From: Alitta virens | Taxonomy: Eukaryota > Annelida > Polychaeta > Phyllodocida > Nereididae | Direction of reading: 5' to 3' | DNA: 64,000 nt | NCBI GenBank assembly: GCA_932294295.1 | Contig: OW028576.1 | Location: 29,848,747 to 29,912,746, forward strand | Shown: positions 1-12,120 of the stretch, piece by piece | Numbering within the stretch: the first letter of the stretch is position 1 | Layout of the letters: every line of letters starts with the position of its first letter | Program-made: the position numbers and the translations under genes | The notes under the pieces: generated by a model | Told to the model about the DNA's origin: nothing | What the model saw: the letters and a program-made list of their open reading frames with translations, nothing else | Databases searched by the model: none

Positions 1-242
1 TTGCAACCAGTTAACATTAAAAATAAAATTTTAAAGATTTATTCTGGTTCTCTTACTCTTATTAGAGTGAGACAAAACTATGAAGAATGTTCTAGAGTGA
101 GCAACCAAGTGAGACTGAATGAGACGTGGCATGTCTGCCAACCCCCATCCCATTTTTTGGCTACGCCCCTGAGTAGATTTCTTCGCAACCGCGCCTTCTG
201 CAGAAAATTCGATCACCGGCGCGCACCTGCGCCCCCTAACGT

Positions 243-257
243 GTTGCCCCTAGCAAC
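243..257 (+). promoter_or_regulatory. RFX-type X-box upstream of RSPH1
   Basis: The sequence GTTGCCCCTAGCAAC is an imperfect palindrome made of two RFX half sites (GTTGCC and AGCAAC) with a 3-base spacer. It lies about 95 bases before the RSPH1 start codon. RFX2/RFX3 X-boxes close to the start site are a known hallmark of motile-cilium genes, so the place and the gene fit. Binding itself is inferred. Confidence 0.75.
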
Positions 258-351
258 GCCGCCAAACACCGACAAGAACGCGCTGTTGGGAAGAAGACGA
301 GCAGTTTTCGGCTTGAATTCTGAGGTTAAGGAGGTTAAATAAACTGCAAAA

Positions 352-3300
352 ATGTCAGACGCCGGTTCAGAAGAGTTTGAAGAGGAGCAGGGACCGTACA
401 TTGGGGTGCGTCATTGTTAAAATCATAGAAATTTCGCGAAAATCGTTTTTGTTGTGGTAACTGCCACTGGTTCGTTTCACCTACTTTTCGAACTTTGAAT
501 CACTGAAGTTGATTGAATCTAGATGATAAGATCCTACAGTGAAAATTAAATGTATGTTGTAATATTGTATTGATTTGGAAGGTGAATTTACATCATTTAT
601 TCAATTCAAGTCATGTACATGTACCAAATCATGACCAAATGGCAAATCATGATCATGCATAGACAGATCTGAATGTTTCAGCCTGTGTTTAAAATTGTTT
701 TGCCTTGGCCTGGGCTTGGACTTCTCACTTGATTTGGTCTATAAATTAATAACAAAAATAAATTTCATGATAGTATTAAGAGGAGTCGATTTATGTCAAA
801 TCATTTAATATTTAAAATGTGTTTCTATGATTCTGCGCATGGAGTTATAATCAGTTAAAGCTTACACTGAAGTTAACTTAGTCACCTGGTCACAGATCTA
901 TTATTTATATGCAGGTCAAGGTTTTGAATATTTGTATTAAAAAGATGAACTTCACTCAAAAGTTTCACAGTAACAGTACTTACTTTATTACCTGTACCGT
1001 TTCTCAGTGATTCATTGGATTGATACAAATTAACACATCGATCAGGAGTATTCTGAACCAAAAATTACATCCTTCTTTTTTTTCTGTTTTGTATTCAGGA
1101 ATTTGAAGGAGAGAGAAATGAAAAAGAAGAAAGACATGGTCATGGGAAAGCCACTTTGCCGAATGGCGACACTTATGAAGGGATGTATGAAAACGGGAAA
1201 CGACATGGAAATGGTGTTTACAGGTAAAAAATTGTAATGAAGTGAAGTTATTGCACCAAATTACAGGCCTGTCACAAAAGTAGGCTTGTTGAATGTAGCA
1301 AACTACATGAGCCTCTTTTTAATTAATTGATGACTTTGATTAACAATAAGTACTAGTATTAACCCTGGGGGAAATGAAAACAAAATTGTAATATTTTCTT
1401 TCTGAGAGTTAGAATCTAAACTGGCATGGGACCCTATAGAAACTGATTGAGGTAAATCAAGTGTTCAAAACATATTCAACGATTTTGCTGTTTCAGGTTC
1501 AAAAATGGAGCTAGGTATATTGGAGACTGGGTAAAAAACAAAAAGCACGGACAAGGCACCTTTATTTATCCTGATGGCTCAAAATATGAAGGTAATTTAT
1601 TGCAGACTACGTAATACCATAGTTTTGCCTTAATAATTTGGGACCAGCATTAGGCTGTGAATCCTGTGACTCGTGTGTACCCGAATCAATACTGTATAGC
1701 ATCACAGCTGATAACAGTAGCATTGAGAGGGTATAATACAGACATAAATGATAAACTATTTTTAACAGGTCTGTAAGATCTTTTACTGACGTATTTCTCA
1801 TCCCAAAGATTTGTTTTTTGACAAACAGGCAGTTGGGTAGAAGACCAAAGAAGTGGTAAAGGAAGTTATCATTACGTTAACAGTGACATCTATGAGGGAG
1901 AATGGCAGAACCATGTGCGAAATGGCCGAGGTACTTACACGTATGCAGAGACGGGTACAAAATATGTCGGAATGTGGCGAGAGGGAAAGAGAGAAGGTCA
2001 CGGGGAACTGATCCACTCAAATCACAAATATGTTGGACCTTTCAAAGAGGACAGGGTAAGAGCTTTCTATTGCTGAGACAAAAGAAAAAATTTTCTTTAA
2101 AAATGACACCATCCATGTTTTGTGTGTCTAGTAACATTGTATTGGCAGAAACAAAGTTTTTCCTACAGTAATAGTAGTTCTCAGACAATAAATAAATCCT
2201 GAATAAAAAAAACTATGTGACCCTAAAAATTGAAAAACAAGACAAACCTAATATAAATATTTATTTTCAAAGTTTCTAGCTCTAAATATTAGCAAAAGAA
2301 GCCCAATAGGCCTATATTTTTCAAATATTTCCATATTTTTTCTTCTCTGCCTCACATTCTTCTGATTTTTTTAATAGAAAATTGGTTGGATTTACAAAAA
2401 GAGAAATATATCATGAGTTGCAACCTAATTTAGAATGATGATAATGAATATGAACAATTTACGCAGATTTAATTAAGGTATATTTGTAACACAGGAGAAT
2501 TAGTGGCCAGAGAAAATATTCCATCTAAACTCATCGTCTGAAAATTGTGTATTTTTCAATAGAATTTTTCGTTTTTGTGTGATACTCATTTGTTGCTTTT
2601 CTTTACAGCCGGAAGGGAGAGGAAAATATGTTTTTGACATCGGGTGTATTCAGCACGGCGAATATATTCCTGTTGAGCAGGTATGCAAAATATTTTAAAA
2701 TTTCACTGAAAATCATATCTTTCTTGTGGAACACCCAACAGTGCGGCTATCAACATATCTGTAGTACAAAACTCAAAAGTTTATAATAAAATAGAATATA
2801 TTTACAAAACAGTCTATATATAAAACCTTTTTTTATGAAGAATTTAAACAGTAAATTTATGAATGAAACTTTTCATGGATAATTATCATTTTATGTATTT
2901 GGTATTAAAATCCAACAGGATTCTGATGGTCAAGGAGGGGATGAGGTAGTCTATCACATCATATGATGAATTTGTGATTGCAATTTTTGATATTTTACAG
3001 TTGAATGTGACAAAACATAGCGTTGTGTACATTCAAACTGATTATTGTTAATGCCACTTCGAAGATAAATTTTTCACAAAAATCATTCGATAAACTAGAA
3101 TCTGTTATTAGTTACCTAATTTGGAGTTAAATTTTGCATGTCTAATGAAACTAGTTTCATATATTCAGAATTTCTTAAGTCGTAACTCACAAAATCGTTT
3201 AGAAAAAATTAACTGTCATGTTGTGAAATTATATCTGAACCTTTTTTTTTTCAATCACAAAGTAATTTATAACACAATATCAGAAATCAACATAGTTTCA

Positions 3301-6300
3301 CCCACCCCGTTATCTGGAATGATTTTATTGTAGAATAAATAACATACATGTATTAATTGTAATCACATATCAGGAGTATAGATGAATCAAGAGTCAATAG
3401 ATTTCAAATCTCACTGAACATTAGACACAATCAATTCATCAAGTTATCAATCAATCAATCAATTTTTGCTCTCAGGCCTGGTTTTTTTGTGGTGTCCGGT
3501 TACATTGCTTTAAAGCACACGTTTCTTATGGACCATTTTGACTGAAGTTAATTTGTAATGCATTATGAATTAACTGGTGATAAGTTTATAAATGCTAAAT
3601 GGTATGCATGTGTTTTTGATAATTGTTTATAAACTATTATTACTGAAATATGTTCAAATATCAAATTTTTGCTGCATTAGAATGAAAAAATTTGAATGTT
3701 GCTAAAATTTTAATTTTCTTGCAATTTTGGGTAAATTCCTGAATTTTCCACCAATTTTGGAAACCCAGAAGGGAGTAAGCATCTTCCTTCGTTTCTTTTT
3801 TTTTCCATCACTTATTCTACATGGATCTAAACTTCAATATTTAGATATTGAAACATTCATATAGTTTATTAATTCACCACACTATAGATTGTATAGTTTG
3901 GTGCCTGAAGCCATTATGTAAGCCATATTTTGACCTTTAATGCCGTAATGTTAAATATTCATCTCTTATTTATCTATCATATTTTATATAAATGTCATTA
4001 CTTCACATCATCACCGTTAAAACTGTTTTAAAGAAGTATGATAAGTTTGTTAAATTCTCATTAGCAGACATAATCTTTAAAATACTTTATTCCTGCACAA
4101 TCTGCGCACATATGATCATAAAAATGTGGCATTTACTGATTAAAGTCTTCTCTAAAACTGTCCATATTGTGTGATTCAGGGCAATGACGACAAAGATGAC
4201 GAAGATATCCAGCCGAAGGTCATTCCCAAATGGAAAGCGGCCGAGATCAGCGAAGTCCTCATGGAGCCGGAGCCTGAGGATTTGCCTGCTGGTGAGGGTG
4301 CTTTTCATTTATTTTTTGCTTGTTTCGATTCTTTAGAGCGTGTCTTGTCTTCAAATGCAAGCACGTTACGTATGGTGCTACTTCGTTTTGTGCGTCAAGA
4401 ATACAAGTTTTATTACATTGAATCTGTGACGATTTTCTTTGTCTCATTTCTTAATGTCTTGTCTTCAAATGAAGTTTCATGTCTTGGGCTACTTTGTTTT
4501 GTTGTGTGTCGCATATACAAAATTATTCGGGAACCTTGCATAAGTCAAATTTGCCTAAGTTGAATCTTTGCACAACTTAAACCAAATTTAACGGACAATT
4601 GGCTATTTAGTCTATTTATGAATCTGTGCATTTGTCAAAACTTGAATGAAAGCAAGTGGTCCGTTTGAATTTGACTTATGTAAAGTTTACAGTAAACTGT
4701 TTTTGGTAGTTATCACGTTTATTTGAGAATACGGGAATTTATTCTACAAAATTGTCATATCTCGGAAGTCAAAGGCTGAGTGAGATATGACAACTGCGGA
4801 GCCTATTTTTTGCAGCTTTTTGTATTTTATGACTTGCATTGTCTTTCCAGCAAAATAAGAAGTGTATTATCAGGTAGCCAAGCATGTTCAATGTATAACA
4901 TATTCAGATAAACCAATATATGATTATTCCCATGTTGATTCTGTTCCAATTTGTGTTCACGGTTTATGTTTAATCTGTTCCGTTATGTGGTTTTTGGGGT
5001 TACATTCAAGTTTATGGGTCAAAAGGGGTAACAAGTTATTTTTCTAACTAATCATTTTGTCTGATAAAGATTCGGCTCCATGATTAGTAGTGTCACTAGG
5101 GTGTATCATGATCCTTGCGTAATTATGTTAAAACTCCTATTTTCCTGTCCATAGGGGAAATTTAGGAAGCTGTAACTTTTATGATATCCGAGCATGCATG
5201 GTGACTTTCTTTATAGTAAGCCATAGTAATACTAATAGAACGGCTCTCCCCAATTGCATGTTTCTCCCTATAAAGACATTAATTATTGTCTAGGTTACCT
5301 CATTATAAGTGGGATAATCTATAACACATATCTATGTCTGTGTCTCAGTGCTACTGGATCTGAAGCTTAGTCAGCTTGTATGACCGGCTGCCAGAGGCAT
5401 ACATAATGATGGGATGATAAGGCTTGGAGTCGGCATCATGTTTCACATTTACCGCCTGGGTGGGGACTTTTACTTGCCTCAGCATAGATACAGAGTACAA
5501 GGCACCTCCAATTTAATGTCTCATGCAATCAACATCCAGCTGGGATGAAGCTCATGAAGAGTGCCAGGTCGGGGTTCGAACTTCGGACCTTGAGCAGAGC
5601 TATCCAATATGGAATTGGTGGGTGCCTTAACCATTCGGCCACCCAGATGCTAGGCAGAGCTAATTATTATTTTTTTGGCCATAATGAAGAACTGGCCTCA
5701 TACAATGTAGTTAGCTTGCCGAGAGGATTTAAAGCTGTATTCTTTAAAGCTGAGTTAATTGTCCGCTATCTCACCAATTTACAGCCTTCCTACCCAATTT
5801 AAATGCATGACATAATTTTACTCAAGTATAACTCTCATTTAGGCATTATAGTCTTTCCTAGTTCAGCAAACTAAAACTCCTTAATTATATATCACTTCCA
5901 TTAGTATGAATTTTATGTAATGCATAAATCAAACTTATATATCAAACACTATTTTATGGTGGAGATGATCAAATTTTGTTTTTGAAATAACATTGCATAT
6001 TTTGAACACAGATGAACAAGAAGAAGTAACTGTAGAGGGCGCCACTGAACAGCAAGCAGAACAGCCAGAGGGCGACACCGTTGAGCAACAGGAAGGACAA
6101 GAAGAAAACAAAGAACAACCGGAAGAAAAGTCACAAGAAGAGCAGGAAGAAACTAAACAAGAAGAAGAGCAGCAGCCTGCCAACGAAGAACAGGGAGCAA
6201 CAGAAGATGAGAATGCAACACAGGAAGAAACGGCAGGTGAAACGGAAGCAACACCAGAAGAAACGGAAGAACAAGAAACGGCCGAAACAGAAGAAGCCAC

Positions 6301-6316
6301 TGCGGAAGAAGAATAG
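352..6316 (+). CDS. RSPH1: Radial spoke head protein 1 (MORN repeats), 8 exons
   Basis: RSPH1 is a structural protein of the radial spoke head in motile 9+2 cilia and sperm flagella. Exons read from splice sites are 352-405, 1099-1223, 1497-1591, 1829-2055, 2609-2680, 2919-2945, 4180-4291 and 6012-6316. All junctions keep frame and give about 338 residues, or 329 without the 27-base sixth exon. Residues about 20-190 hold six MORN repeats with YEG/YIG/YVG-type cores (for example [34 protein letters not shown]). A conserved KYVFDIG segment follows, then an acidic linker with PKWKAAEI, as in vertebrate RSPH1. The last exon encodes about 100 residues that are almost all Glu, Gln, Thr and Ala. The start is the first ATG in the MORN frame and gives the family-typical acidic N-terminus. 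Introns 5-7 (2681-2918, 2946-4179, 4292-6011) are long and AT-rich. The last holds a SINE. The frame is intact. Confidence 0.93.
2919..2945 (+). CDS. RSPH1: Candidate 27-base micro-exon of RSPH1
   Basis: A CAG acceptor is followed by nine codons (DSDGQGGDE) and a GTAGTC donor. Both ends are phase 0, so it can be kept or skipped without changing frame. It falls where other RSPH1 proteins have an acidic linker after the MORN block. The donor is weak, so it may be alternative or false. Confidence 0.5.
5350..5650 (-). repeat. tRNA-derived SINE (Ser/Leu-like head), in RSPH1 intron 7
   Basis: Read on the - strand it has a Pol III box A (TGGCCGAATGGTTAAGGC) and, about 45 bases later, a box B (AGTTCGAACCCC), as in tRNA-Ser/Leu. 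A body with a module near GAGACATTAAATTGGAGG follows. The same module occurs at 32.69 kb (+) and 58.9 kb (-), so this is a dispersed SINE and not a tRNA gene. Confidence 0.65.
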
Positions 6317-6461
6317 GAATAGGGAAATGAATTTCTGTGATATTTTATTCATGTTGAAGATCTTTAACTTTATATAGTTTATAATGATAACTTATTGTTG
6401 CTCGTGTGAAGAATGGGAGAAAGGGCTGTTTAATATCTGTTTGTCTGTTCAGTGGCAATGA

Positions 6462-6467
6462 AATAAA
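6462..6467 (+). terminator. Polyadenylation signal of RSPH1
   Basis: An AATAAA hexamer lies about 146 bases after the RSPH1 stop codon, followed by T-rich sequence. It is the first such hexamer after the stop. Confidence 0.6.
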
Positions 6468-6554
6468 ATATATTTATTGTTTTTATTTAAATACAGTGGT
6501 ATTTCTTAATATGTGGAGTAGAGTTTTTTCAAATTTTTATTTAGGTGGAATTCA

Positions 6555-8200
6555 TTACAATTTGGTTCATTGTATGAAAATGCTTAGTTTGACAGCATGT
6601 GATTTTCATCCAATGGAGTCGAAGTGTGTACAACCATTTTTAAAATAGTGTAATGTTTCCTTGCTGTGCTGTTGTAACACAGATATGTGGCAATTTTGAT
6701 CTTTTTTTTTTTCATTTGATTCATGGATATGAAAATGCTAAGTTTGACAGCATGTGATTTTCATCCAATTAAGTCTAAATGACTTTATATGCATCTATTT
6801 CTAAAATGGTGTGATGTTTCCTTGTGATGCTTTTGTGAACATTGTAGGCATGTGGGCAATTTGCTACAATTTGAAAATTTTAAACTGCTAAGTTTGATGG
6901 GAATTCATATTCATGTGAATGTCAGATGTGTGTGAATTTTTTAATTCAAGAGTATGAAAATGCTAAATTTGACAGCATGTGATTTTCATCCAAAGGAGTC
7001 AAAGTGACTTTGTATACAATAATTTCTAAATAGTGAAATTTTCCCTTGATATGTGAACATTGCAGGCAATTTTGATTTGAATCTTGCTAAGTTAGGTGGG
7101 AATTTCATATTGCGTGTGAATTTCATGTTTTTGAGAATGATATAATTAAAGATACAGACGTGGCCATAAGTTTTTGGACACTTGCTATAGATGGTGACTG
7201 GCACTTTTTGACCTTGCATCACAGCTAACCCTTGGCCATGAATATTACCTAGGGTATTGCAATGGCCTGCATGTCTGTCAGTTTGTCCCTAAAGGTAATA
7301 TACCTGAATGCATTAAACAATGGACGACTTAGACTGTTTTAAGGTCACAAAGTTAAAACTCATGAAGAACCTTGTGGCTCTTCACTCATCTCCCGCCCAG
7401 TAAAACATGTGGAAAATGAGGCTCTTCCCTCTGACCAACCATCCATAACTATTTATATAATGGCGTGAATATTGTGCAGCTCTATTTTTAGGACTAAAAG
7501 TGATCCCTAAAGAAAATAATTTGAGGAAAAGTGCCGTAAAGTAAAAAAACCAGACCGAACTTGAATTTTTTTTTAAAGTGTCCAAAAACTTTTGGCCACG
7601 TCTGTATGTTTCAAATCTTTTTCAAATTACAAAGTTGTTTGAAGATATTTTTTTTGTTCACAAAATGAGTTATGAATATGAAAGAAAGCATGTGATTTTC
7701 ATTCAATTTGGTCAAAGTAACTTAGTATACTTTCTAAAATAGTGTAATCTTCCCTTGCTGTTATGTTGTAAACATTGCAGACATGTAGGCAATCTTGATT
7801 TGAAACTCCTAAGTTTGTGGTGGAAATTTCATACTGGATGTGAATTTCATACGTAGGGTATCCTATATTTCAAATATTTTTGAAGGTGTTGTGAAGTCGG
7901 TCATTATACATATTTTTGTAAAATCTGGGAGGGTTGAATATGAAAATGCTAAGTATGACAGCATGTGATTTTCATCCAGTGGAGCCCAAGCTACTTTGTG
8001 TGCAATCGTTTCTAAAATAAGTATAATATTCCCTTGCTATAATAACATTGCAGACATGTGGGCAATTTGCTTTAATTTGAACTTAATTTCGCAAGCATGT
8101 GAATTTCATATGGTGGGAATCTCTATTGTAAGTGAATTTCATATTGCAGATGAATTTCACAGCATGTGAAATATGAATTGGGACAAATTAAGTATCCTGT
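6555..8200. repeat. Decayed tandem repeat downstream of RSPH1
   Basis: A module containing GACAGCATGTGATTTTCATC recurs near 6590, 6745, 6970, 7690 (degenerate) and 7955. Each copy is followed by related blocks (TTTCTAAAATAGTG, TTCCCTTGCT, CATTGCAG, CATGTGGGCAATTT). Spacing is about 150-270 bases. The copies differ by many substitutions and gaps, so the array is old. It is interrupted by the MITE at 7155-7604. Confidence 0.75.
7155..7604. mobile_element. Tc1/mariner-type MITE, about 450 bp
   Basis: Terminal inverted repeats of about 30 bases, starting CAGACGTGGCCA and with one mismatch in that stretch, bound the element. A TA dinucleotide lies directly outside each end, which is the Tc1/mariner target duplication. 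No transposase frame is present, so the element is non-autonomous. It sits inside the decayed tandem repeat after RSPH1. Confidence 0.85.
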
Positions 8201-8729
8201 AAGCATTATGCATGTGAATTTTATATCAAACTGAATGAAAGTACTTCTCTGAGCCTGTTTCTCTTTGATAATCTGCAAATCCCGATAGGTGGATATCCTG
8301 CGGATGATGTCAATTGGGGTCCTAGTGTGCTGTGGAGTTATTTTAATTAATAATTTTATTAACAGTTTCTAGTGACAGTACTTAGGTTTTACTGGGAAAT
8401 AGTCTTTGGAAAGTTTTATTTATAAACTTATTGGCTGTAGTGTGTTTGAATTTGTAGGAGTGGATATCCCTTGTTCTGGGATGAGCGCCTTAGGATAGAC
8501 CATCTAACCATTTTTGACTGGTTTTCGCTCTCGACGGTTGTGGATCTCATGGTGGCAAGTTACAGACTTTTGATCTTCACTTTCTACACCTAGTATTCTC
8601 CTATATCCCACAATAACCTGTATACCACATAGAAAAGCCATGTGGTATAGCCTATGTGGTATACATATCTATACTACATGGTTTACCTTACAAGGATGGG
8701 AAATGTATACCACATACTTCTATGTTTGG
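8201..8729. other. Intergenic, no gene seen
   Basis: There is no supported coding frame. From about 8610 the sequence carries several TGTGGTATA/TATACCACAT motifs in both orientations, the same motif found in the palindrome at 9341. Confidence 0.5.
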
Positions 8730-8811
8730 TCATGGTCTCTGCCTGTCCTAATTAGCCCAACTGGTGCAGAAATACAGGACGTAAAGCCCTAATCACCCAC
8801 CCACCCACTTG
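8730..8811 (+). repeat. tRNA-Gly-like SINE, 5'-truncated copy
   Basis: Only the 3' part of the SINE is present, from CATGGTCTCTGCCTGTCC through GACGTAAAGCCCTAATC to a CACC-rich tail. TATGTTTGG is repeated on both sides (8721-8729 and 8812-8820) as a target-site duplication. This shows insertion by target-primed reverse transcription. Confidence 0.8.
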
Positions 8812-9340
8812 TATGTTTGGCAGGCCAATGACAAAAAATCACTTTTTGCAGCTAAGCGCTTCGCCATTTAAACTAGCGTCGCCGCTGCAAAACAATATTC
8901 GGAGCCACAGGTTTACTACCATTCAACAGATAAAATTGTCAGCTCTCTAAGAAAGTTTGAATTTTTTTAATCTGACCAGAATTAACGATTCTAGGACCAA
9001 AAAAACGTAATAGAAAGTCAATGGTCTGTTCAGTCCACAGATACAAGCCATGGTATAGTAGCGTCATCGCTTCGGTAAAACGAATAATGATAAATTTTCT
9101 ATCCAAATCAAGTATAAAAACAAATTCCACAAGAAATATTTAACAACTGGTTTGTAAATATCATTCGTAAATTCCTTTATTAATCTGAAAATGTCCCAGA
9201 AAGTTTTGAGGTGATGATGTTGACAGTTCTGCAATGCTCTGATTGGTCAACGGCAAAAATCAATATTCATGAATATTTTCTATACTACATGAATGCATAG
9301 CCAGGCAGCTCAGCTAAAAGTAAAAATTGTGGGATGTAAA

Positions 9341-9497
9341 TAAGACCCAAGTGGATATGTGGTATACTTTTTATATTCCCTCACTCGTGGACAGATTGGC
9401 TTCAGAATTCACTCGTGGCTAACGCCACTCGTGAATCCTGGCCAATCTGTCCACTCGTGGGGAATATAAAAATATACCACATAACCATTGGGTCTTA
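9341..9497. repeat. Near-perfect palindrome with arms of about 75 bases
   Basis: The left arm begins TAAGACCC and the right arm ends GGGTCTTA. Each arm carries a TATGTGGTATA-type block, TTTATATTCCC, a GTGGACAGATTGGC block and CACTCGTG. The centre is only a few bases, so single strands could form a long hairpin. It looks like a foldback MITE or its end pair. No clear target duplication was found. Confidence 0.75.
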
Positions 9498-10060
9498 TTA
9501 TAGTACACTAGATAGCCATGCCATAGTTAGACGTTAAATGACCTTATTGGTTAAAACGTTATGAAGTTCAACTACCCTACCTTACTCTACCCTTGACTTC
9601 TTTTCAGAAAGTCTATATGGTCGGTACTTGCTTAACTTGGTTGAGGACAGACTGCTGCTGTGAAACAGTTGAAAAGCTTATCAAAGGTTTCTATAAATTC
9701 TGTGAGAGGTTATGCCAGGCGGAAGTATGCCTAATTGAAAATAATTTACAAATTTATTATTAACAGTTCTCGTACTCATTGTTAATGAAGTTAAACATAA
9801 TAGCATATATTGGGATTTTTTAAATTAATTTCATGATAGCTCAAATATTTTTAATGAAAATAAATAAGGATGCTGTACTTATACCTATATTCCTTTGAAG
9901 GAGCTAAACACTGTTTTACTTGATCTACATCTTCCTTAAGAAAGCCAGCTATCTTCGCAGAGCGTAGCTACGCTGCCTTGCTATAAATGGGCTTAATTAC
10001 CTGGTTTATGCATATCCAGTTTGATTGGTCGCAGAGATCAGTGGGGAGATAGGGTTAACT

Positions 10061-10186
10061 ATGGAGGTTGATCTTACTGTTGTACTGGCTGATGTGCTAT
10101 TTGATAATGATAATGTTGAACTTGATGAAGATGATTTTGATGAAGTGCCATACTGGGCACTCAATCTCGTGAGACGTAAATTATGA
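10061..10186 (+). CDS. Short acidic reading frame, unrecognised
   Basis: The frame encodes 41 residues, with an acidic middle (NDNVELDEDDFDEV) and a basic end (LVRRKL). No family is recognised and no splice donor is evident at the end. It may be a leftover of a transposon frame or chance. It is listed only because its amino-acid bias is unlike random AT-rich sequence. Confidence 0.15.
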   Translation: MEVDLTVVLADVLFDNDNVELDEDDFDEVPYWALNLVRRKL

Positions 10187-11000
10187 ATATTGGTTGGACT
10201 GGCCATGCAGTTATTTCAAATTTTTATTAAAGCTTAGTCCATGACTAGAAATACTGAAGAGCTTTCCCTAGCATTTCAATATTGTCTAACCACCTCTCCC
10301 TGATTGGCACAGATGTAATAACCTCTCAGGTGAACACGTCGTTAAATACTATATCATCCACTCACCCACCCTACTAAAAATAATATATTAACTGTTTGAT
10401 ATTTTGAAATTCATATCTGTTGATGGGCTATATGTTTATAGGCTGTGAACATCAGACAGGCTCCATTATCATGAATATTGGTTGAACTGGTCAAATTTTA
10501 ATAAAGCTTACTCCTTGACTAGAGATACTGTAGAGCCCTCGAAGGTCCTGGGCCTCCACGCGGCGAGGGTGGAAACACTTGGGGTGAAGTCCTCTATCCC
10601 CAGTGGCTAAAACAGGACAGTGCGCATTGCACAAGCTGCTCCAGCTATCCAACGCAGACACTTATTTATTTTTTACATGCTTCTGGTTTCTACTACCAAC
10701 TATAGATAATCAATCTTACCCTAGAGAGCCTCTACATAGCCCACTCAGGTGCTGATGAGGCGTTAAACAATAACACTACCTACCTAGAGATACTGTAGAG
10801 CGCTCACTAGCATTTCAGTATTGCTTGTCTACCTTTCCCTGTCTGGCACAGATGTAAATAACCTCTCAGGTTAACATGTCATTATATACCATATCATCGA
10901 CTCACCCACCCTACTAAAAATACTATGAACTAAAGATAATAATATGAGCAGAGGTTGAACTGTCATGTGATTGTGTAAAATGTTTATTACAGCTTGATCC
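10187..11000. repeat. Diverged local duplication, second copy interrupted
   Basis: The stretch from ATGAATATTGGTTG at about 10183 to the CCCACCCTACTAAAAAT block at about 10380 is repeated from about 10471 to 10920. The second copy is split by the 248-bp element at 10536-10783. The first copy shows the site without the insertion. Confidence 0.7.
10536..10783 (+). mobile_element. SINE-like element with GGCGTTAAAC end and ACTA/CCTA tail, copy 1
   Basis: It begins CCCTCGAAGGTCCTGGGCC and ends GATGAGGCGTTAAACAATAA plus a short tetranucleotide tail. It is flanked by a 17-base direct repeat (CTAGAGATACTGTAGAG at 10519-10535 and 10784-10800). Two further copies at 34816 and 42581 begin within a base or two of the same place. 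No convincing Pol III boxes are visible. Confidence 0.85.
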
Positions 11001-11746
11001 AATATTGGAAAGCAAAGACCAGAGTTCACCGGAATAATGAAAAAACAATTCAACAAGTTACAACTATATATAATGACTAAATTTTAAATTGAAAGAAATT
11101 TTATTGATAGGTAATTTTAGCTTTTGTTCCATTTTATTTATGCCTGAATGCTTGGTTAGCTTCTTGACTGCAAAATTAACTTTAACTTTAATAAATAATT
11201 TTGTGATTGTATCTGATGTTTTGATGCAGAGGTCATGCCCGCAAGTTGATTGAAGATGGTACCAGAAGAAAATAAGCTAAGATTCTTGGAAATGATTTTG
11301 CTAAATGACTCAACTATAGATAAATTAGCTTCACCGCAACAGTGAGACCTGAATTTTTAATACTAAATTATCAGCAGCCCCCCAAAAAAGGAAAAATAAA
11401 TTGCACTTTTACAGTGAACATGAAAACCGCTGTCATGAGTTTGTGACGTCATACATTGAATTCAAGCTTTTGACATCATACTTTTTCCAAGGACTCAACT
11501 AACGAAACAAATGCTTCACTGTGAACTGTGAGGCCTGAATTTAAGGTTAAATTTGAGTATTGTTTATGTCTCATAAAGACATATTTATTATTGCTTGCTT
11601 GTTCTTGAAATGAACTTGTTTAACGTTCCCTACACAAGCGACAAGGATTGATACCTTTGAATTTATTTAACAAATATCCTGCAATATAAGCTGTTGCATT
11701 TGTTTCAATTCTGTGTAGATTATCATTTGTTGCATCACTATCATTT
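11001..11746. other. Intergenic, no gene seen
   Basis: This is AT-rich sequence without a supported coding frame, splice pattern or clear repeat boundary. It leads into the P-like transposase remnant. Confidence 0.4.
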
Positions 11747-12100
11747 TCAGTCATGTTGAGAATAAGAATGTTCATCTAAAATTAAATCTACTGATTGAGC
11801 TTGGTAGTAATCATTTGGTTTTAACAAGAAGTAGTCATAATCATTTTCACAGTTTGATCCTTTACTTAAATGAAAAATGGATTCAAAAGACAGTGATCTA
11901 AAGGCTGATTGAAATCTAACTGAACCTGGTCTACCATCATTCCTATTGTTAGCCCTAATTAGAGAAAATACATTTTCTTGTGCGTTCTGATTTAATCTAT
12001 TCATCATAATAAATTTTAGGTCAATTTGAGAATCTGATGAATGGCGCTGCCACAGGTCTTTTATACTATTGATATTAATGTTGGAATGTATATTATACAC
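11747..12100 (-). pseudogene. P-element/THAP9-like transposase C-terminal fragment
   Basis: The 117-residue frame contains RLNQNAQENVFSLIRA followed by a GRPGSVRFQSAFRSL segment. This matches the conserved C-terminal block of P-element and THAP9 transposases, where an LNQD-x-xENFFS-type motif precedes a conserved FQ-AFR stretch. The N-terminal catalytic parts are missing, so it is a dead fragment. The same block is found in the larger remnant at 14.2-18.1 kb (NRLNQDALENLFSLIRA at about 14.57 kb). Confidence 0.75.
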
Positions 12101-12120
12101 CTATATAATTATTTAGGTGT

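Noticed and set aside
1..342. Open frame before RSPH1 on the + strand
   Set aside because: It runs through the promoter and X-box, has no start codon of its own here and no domain. Chance or upstream noncoding sequence.
5935..6300. Long Ser/Cys-rich - strand frame
   Set aside because: It is the antisense shadow of the Glu/Gln-rich last exon of RSPH1.
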